In this document: piece after piece, positions 51,701 through 57,700 of the stretch | How the letters are laid out: every line of letters begins with the position of its first letter | Numbering within the stretch: position 1 is the first letter of the stretch | Assembly (NCBI GenBank): GCA_932294295.1 | Contig: OW028574.1 | Coordinates: 30,946,145 to 31,010,144, forward strand | Source: Alitta virens | Lineage: Eukaryota; Annelida; Polychaeta; Phyllodocida; Nereididae | Direction of reading: 5' to 3' | Length of the DNA: 64,000 nt | Notes under the pieces: generated by a model | Databases searched by the model: none | What the model was told of the DNA's origin: nothing | Seen by the model: only the letters and a program-made list of their open reading frames with translations | Program-made: the position numbers and the translations under genes

Positions 51701-54700
51701 GGTCAAACAGGCTGTGAGTACAATTCATTTTTACAGTTCACAGGTGATTTCATCGACTTGGAAGCTGAACTCCAGAGGACGTAATGGGAATTCAGGACCC
51801 CCATTGGTTGAGGCGCTAGCTTACTATGCCAATGACAATCATGACATCCTTTGGAGTTTAGTTTCGAAGTTGATAAGTCCCGCGGTCTTTATATTTCAAT
51901 AACAATTATTACCATTTTTATCAAAGGTTTCAACACATTTTTTTCAAGGAGGATTTTATTGACAATTTAATTTGCTGAAGCATAAGCTTTTGAGCTCGAA
52001 TGTATATGGAAGTAGTCTTTGTACTTTCCACGATATTTCATTTACTATTATGCAAATCAGCCCATGGTGAAATGTATTTAATAAGTTACAAAGGTTGGGT
52101 CATGATTCCTTTAATCTCTACACTAAATGTCAGACATGGTGAAAGAGTGCAAAAGGAAATTCATGTGTTCAAATACTTAAAATATCTTTCACGTCAGGAG
52201 TGCGAATGAGAGGATGGGATGATAAGAGAACAACAGTATAGGACACATCAGCAGGTTACCTATGGGGGTATACATATCATGATATATAAAGAACATGATA
52301 GAGAATATTGGGAATAATAGCTGGTAGCTTTAGGAAAACTTAAATGGCAGCAGGGTCTACTTACACTCTAAATAAATCATGTCAAAAACACCAAACTTAG
52401 GTTTTTTGGCTTGTCCTCTATACCATACCATACCATACCATACCATACCATACCATACCATACCATACCATACCATACCATACCAGTTGTGATTTCCTAA
52501 AAAATAGCCAATATATTGGAATTATCAATTTTGGTATTTGGAAAAACTTAATTTTCTTATGTTTCACAAAACTTAAAAACTATAGTAACTATTCAAATCT
52601 GTCAAATGGACTTTTACAATTTGCTTATCTAACATAACCTACATTTTTGTCTGTTGAAGCATGACACAAAGATAAACAAAGTTAACGTCACCGTGTGGAT
52701 AATCCTGATTTACAAAGTGCAATGACTGAAAACTCCTGTTGGTTATTTGAAAACCAGTGTCCAATGGATTTTTGTAAAATCAAATTTGTCTGTGTATAGC
52801 CCTTTTTGGTTTTTTAAATCCATTGTTTTTTGTTGTTTTTTAACAACCAAATTTGTCCACAATTTCTTTTATAGAGTGTAGGCAAAAAGGTCCTTCATCG
52901 AGTCAACCATATAAATTGTAGAATTAACATCTTTACATCAATATCATTTCTCGAAACATTTTCTATTATGAATAAGTCAGACATAACCCACCAGGTAAGC
53001 ATTGAAAATATTGATGTATTTTGAAGCCGTGTGACGTATGATCTTTCTTTCGAACAAATCTATAAATATTATGTTAGTTATTGAGAAGGTCAATCACCCG
53101 TGCCTTCGGACTAAAACGCATCTTAGGTGAATATAAAATATTCATGAGTGCTTTCAGTCGCTTTGTGCATACTCATTCATATGTAAATTTAGTCTGCAAA
53201 TAACAGCTTTGGAGCACATCAACAGTCATTATGCAATTTAAGGATGAGGAAATTGTTGCAGCCTGACAATGATAAACTTGTTTTGGTTCATGTGTTACAC
53301 GAAACCATTTAATTATTTACTCCTTAACTTACCTGACATGTTCAAAAGTAAAAGCAGTTGCTTCACAGTGGAGCAATTATGAATTTTCACTTAATTAGGT
53401 TGTCTGACACACTTTCTGAAGTATAAAACTGACTCCAACGCTACTTAGTTAATTGGTTAGTTAGTTAGTTAGTTAGTTAGTTCACCATCAGGCTCATTCG
53501 TGTCAGGCAATGTGCATAGTATAGTTTTGTTTCAATGGTCAACCTGGCAAAACAGCTCATGGCTCATCCAGATGTATCATAAATCTAGTTCTGCAAAGAG
53601 TCCGGCCTTGGCACTATACTAGTAGCTATACTCTGGATCTCTCTCCCCCCCCCCCCCCCACTATATAGTGCATTCTAATCATGATCATCCTCATTGCTTT
53701 TCACAGACTGGACATCCGCTGTCCGAGGAGGTCACATCGACAAATCCGTGGTCATCAACTTTGGCAATATCACCCGAGTGAACTCAATTGCCTTGGAGCA
53801 CCCAGGGGCCAACAGTCGGATCACCCAGTACCGCGTTCAATACAGCAATGATGGGGTCAAGTACACGGATGGAGAACTTGTGAGTGGAATTAGATCTTGC
53901 ACTTGGGTGATAAACAATGTCTGGGAGAAGAAATGTCTCCCGTTTCTATTTGCAATACGCGAATTATGCAATTTTGTTATACATGTGTTAGTATATTCCA
54001 ATGAAATGTGCTTGTCAAATCACGCCTATTCTTTCCAATCCATGCGACTGTCCAATATTTTGTTGAATTGGAGTGACAAAGTTCTATTGGACAACAAAAT
54101 TTATTGGATCCCTTAAATCAAACTGTCCAATCAGATGAATTTGTTAGTAAAACGGGATTTTTTCATTGCGAATATAACAAATTGTGGATGGAAATTGAAA
54201 GGTCATCCAATATATATTATTGGACTCAGAAAAGCTATATTAGGCTAATGCCTCGTCTAATAAGCTTTTCTTCATCCAATAAAACCCTATAATGGACTCC
54301 CTGTCATGCACTACTTTTACAATCTATAGCCCATCCCAGATGGCATTCAAAATCGTATCGACGTCGGCGCGATGTCGGCGACGTCAAAACGATGTAGAAA
54401 CAACGCTGGCCCGATTTGGAATGGTATCTATTATGAAAATTCAGTAAAATGTGGATTAGTAGGTCTCATTTGCTAGATGTGCAGCATCCAGTGTTTCCAA
54501 CATGACAATAAGATACATTTTATCCAAATGCAATTCACCCTACAAAATGATGCATCGTATCTTAAATTGAACGTTTCTGCAGGTGATTCCCACAGCAAAC
54601 TATGGAACCTCAGTAAACAACCTCACATCTCCCCAGGAGGCCCGATTCATGCGTGTAGTTTTCCTGGACAACGCTGGAGGCGCTGATGGTACTGTCAGCG

Positions 54701-57700
54701 TCAGATTGGAAGCTTATGGATGCACAACTCTTGGTGATGTCAGCATAACTGGTGGGTAATTTAAATCAGGACACTAAGTTGACACATGATAGCTCATGAT
54801 AGTCTTCGTAAGGTCAATGCGAATTAAGACAAACTTAATTGCCAAATACATAGAGTTGTAAACAATCCCTTTAACTTGGTGGGTGGGTGGGTGATTAGGG
54901 CTTTACGTCCTGTATTTCTGCACCTGATGGGCTAATTAGGACAGGCAGAGACCATGGCAATGAGACAAAGGATGAAACAGCCATCCAACTTAGGCTCGAC
55001 CGGGAATCGAACCCGGGACCCAGCGGTTGGAAGCCCAGAGCACTACCTCTGAGCTAGGCCCCCGCCCCCCTCCCCTTTAACTTGGAAGCTAAACTCCAAA
55101 TGATGTCATGTGAATCCAGGACTCCCATTGGTTTAAGCAATCCCTCAGCCAATGAGAGTCCTGGATTCATGTGACGTTTTCTGGAGTTGAGCTTCCAAGT
55201 TAGTGAGATTGGTTTCCAACTCTATGAATTTGGCTGAAAGAAGTAGCAGTCCCAGTTGTAAGTTTAAAAAAGATTAATGAGGCGTTTTAATTTAAAACCA
55301 CCTCAGGGATTATGCAGAGAATTATGAGATGCCAATCATGTATGGGCCTATAAGTCAGATCTTATGAATGACATTGGTAAATTTTAAGATCTGACAACAA
55401 AACTTTGACGTGACACTATTTGAAATATAGTAGAATAATGGTATTTATAATATATTGATTTCAGATGTTTGCAAAACGAAACCTTGGGAAACATTGTCCA
55501 CAGCAACAGGTAAGCCAAGACAAGATAAGATAAGGTAAAAAAAGATAAGATAAGTTTATTTAAAGTAGGATGGGTTTAAATCAAGACACCTAAGTAGAAA
55601 ACTGCATTATATGACTCTAGATATAAAGTAAATAGAAGAAGAGTAAAAATCGGTGTAAGAATAACAGATACAGAAACATAACAACCATAGGACAGACAGA
55701 TATATCCTGACCAACAGACTGATTTGTTCATGAATTATTTCCTTCCTTGCAGATTTTGTTACTCGAGGTTTCTTGGCCACGACCACTACTTTATACTACT
55801 GTGATGCAGTGTCAGAGTAAGTCGATTTTGAAAGCAGTGCTTTTAGTGAGATGCTTTTTCATAGCAGAGCCAATTAAACTACCCCACCCATCATGTAAAA
55901 TGGAAAGTCGTGTCATGCAATCGTTACATCTGCCATACTACCGTAATCATCATTCATAAAATACCTAAATTCCAAAAAATGCTTAACAGACAATCAATAA
56001 GGTGAAACAAGCTTTTTTCACAGGTCACCAATTGTATTACTATAGGCCTATATTTATTGTTAGTATGGCAAGAAACATATATACAATGTATATAAATATA
56101 GTCCCACCGAATATTGTAAAACATGTCGTGATGTATACAAATTAATAATCCAATACATGCCATTACGTTTTGTGAGAATATTAAATTATCTAACATTTTA
56201 TTTCTATATGTAAATTCTAGTATAGACTGGACTTCCAATACATGATCACATATTCACCTTTTGCCACTTATACAGCAAAATGCGGCATTATGAATTCATT
56301 TTTTACCTAAACTATTCATCTTGTTCTGTGAAAAATAACTATAAGCAAAAATGATCCAAATCATTAAGATTGAGCCACCATTTCAAAATGAGATTGTAGG
56401 GATTATGCAACAGTGACGCCAGAAAAAATTATGGCAAATCAATGGATGTGATGAATTTAAAACGCAATTTCACAAAAAAAAGTGACAGTTTAAAGATACC
56501 ATAAATCTGAGTTTTTTTCTGGATATCTATTGATCACCTGTGGAACACACTGCTTTTGTCCCTCCGTGCCTTGTAGCTAAGAGACAGCATCCCGTTGCTA
56601 AGCAAAGTTTACTGCTTGCTGTATTCATTCTCTTTGAAGATAACTCCTTTGTATTACCGTTAGCTCTCTTCAAATTTAACAAATCAATAATCCTTTGTGC
56701 TAGGCAAATATGGAAAAAAATATCATAAAAAAGCATAGAATTCCACTTGAAATTTTGTCTCAAATTGAATTTTCCCATGTTTTTTTTTCATCCACAGCGA
56801 AAAGACGTTGAAGTGTTTTTCCAGCGCTGATGCTGCTACGTGGAAAAGTAAAGTTACTTTTATAATATTTTATATGGAGGATTGTGCGCTTCAAAATTAA
56901 TTATGTGCCCCACTTAAAAAAAAAATTATTTCGATTTGTATAAATAAAGCGATGTATCATAGTCATTGTATAAGTGTAACCCAGTGCTACAGACGCAAAA
57001 CATTAACTGAACATAAGCAATTGTTGAACTGATTTAGAGCTTACGTAACATAATATGTTCAATTGTACAAGATCTCATTAATATTGACGTAATGTAAAAT
57101 GATTATATGTCAATTATTTTATGTATATTTTGTGACCTTTAATGAGTATGTGTATCTTTATGAGGTTTTACAACCGGGAATCCTTGTAAATATTTTATTG
57201 TTTTAAGGGCATTGTTGCTGAATAATTAGTAAAATAGTATAATTTGGAATAAGTAAATACAAAAAAACTTTTCATAAGTCGAATTTAAATAGACAACCTA
57301 ATTCAATTTGAGTTAGACATGGTTTCGACATATGCAGTACATGTGGGCCTACATTTATCAAGTAGGCCAGGGATTTAATATTTTTCACTGGTCATTCACT
57401 TTACAGCATAATTTGTCAATTTGCACAATGAATGAAACTCAGTATATAGTTCAGTCTTAGTAGTCAGGGGGCCAAGGCCTGAAAATGTGAATAAAAAGGG
57501 CACTTTGTTTGCACCGATCCATACCTCCTCAAATCTGGTATCACTGAATTGGAAATTTTCAGAATTTTTTTAATCCAGTACTCATTTTGTCAGTTTCTTG
57601 GACCGGAGATGTTTTTTTTTGGTATCCATGGCAACAAGTCAGTTTTTTTATTGGGAAAAATGACAAAGGTAATTTTGCTGGTGTGGTGTTAATTATGATG

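Noticed and set aside
57055..57235. Another LINE 3' end
   Set aside because: A short stretch looks like a decayed LINE tail but no codon pattern or target duplication could be defined.
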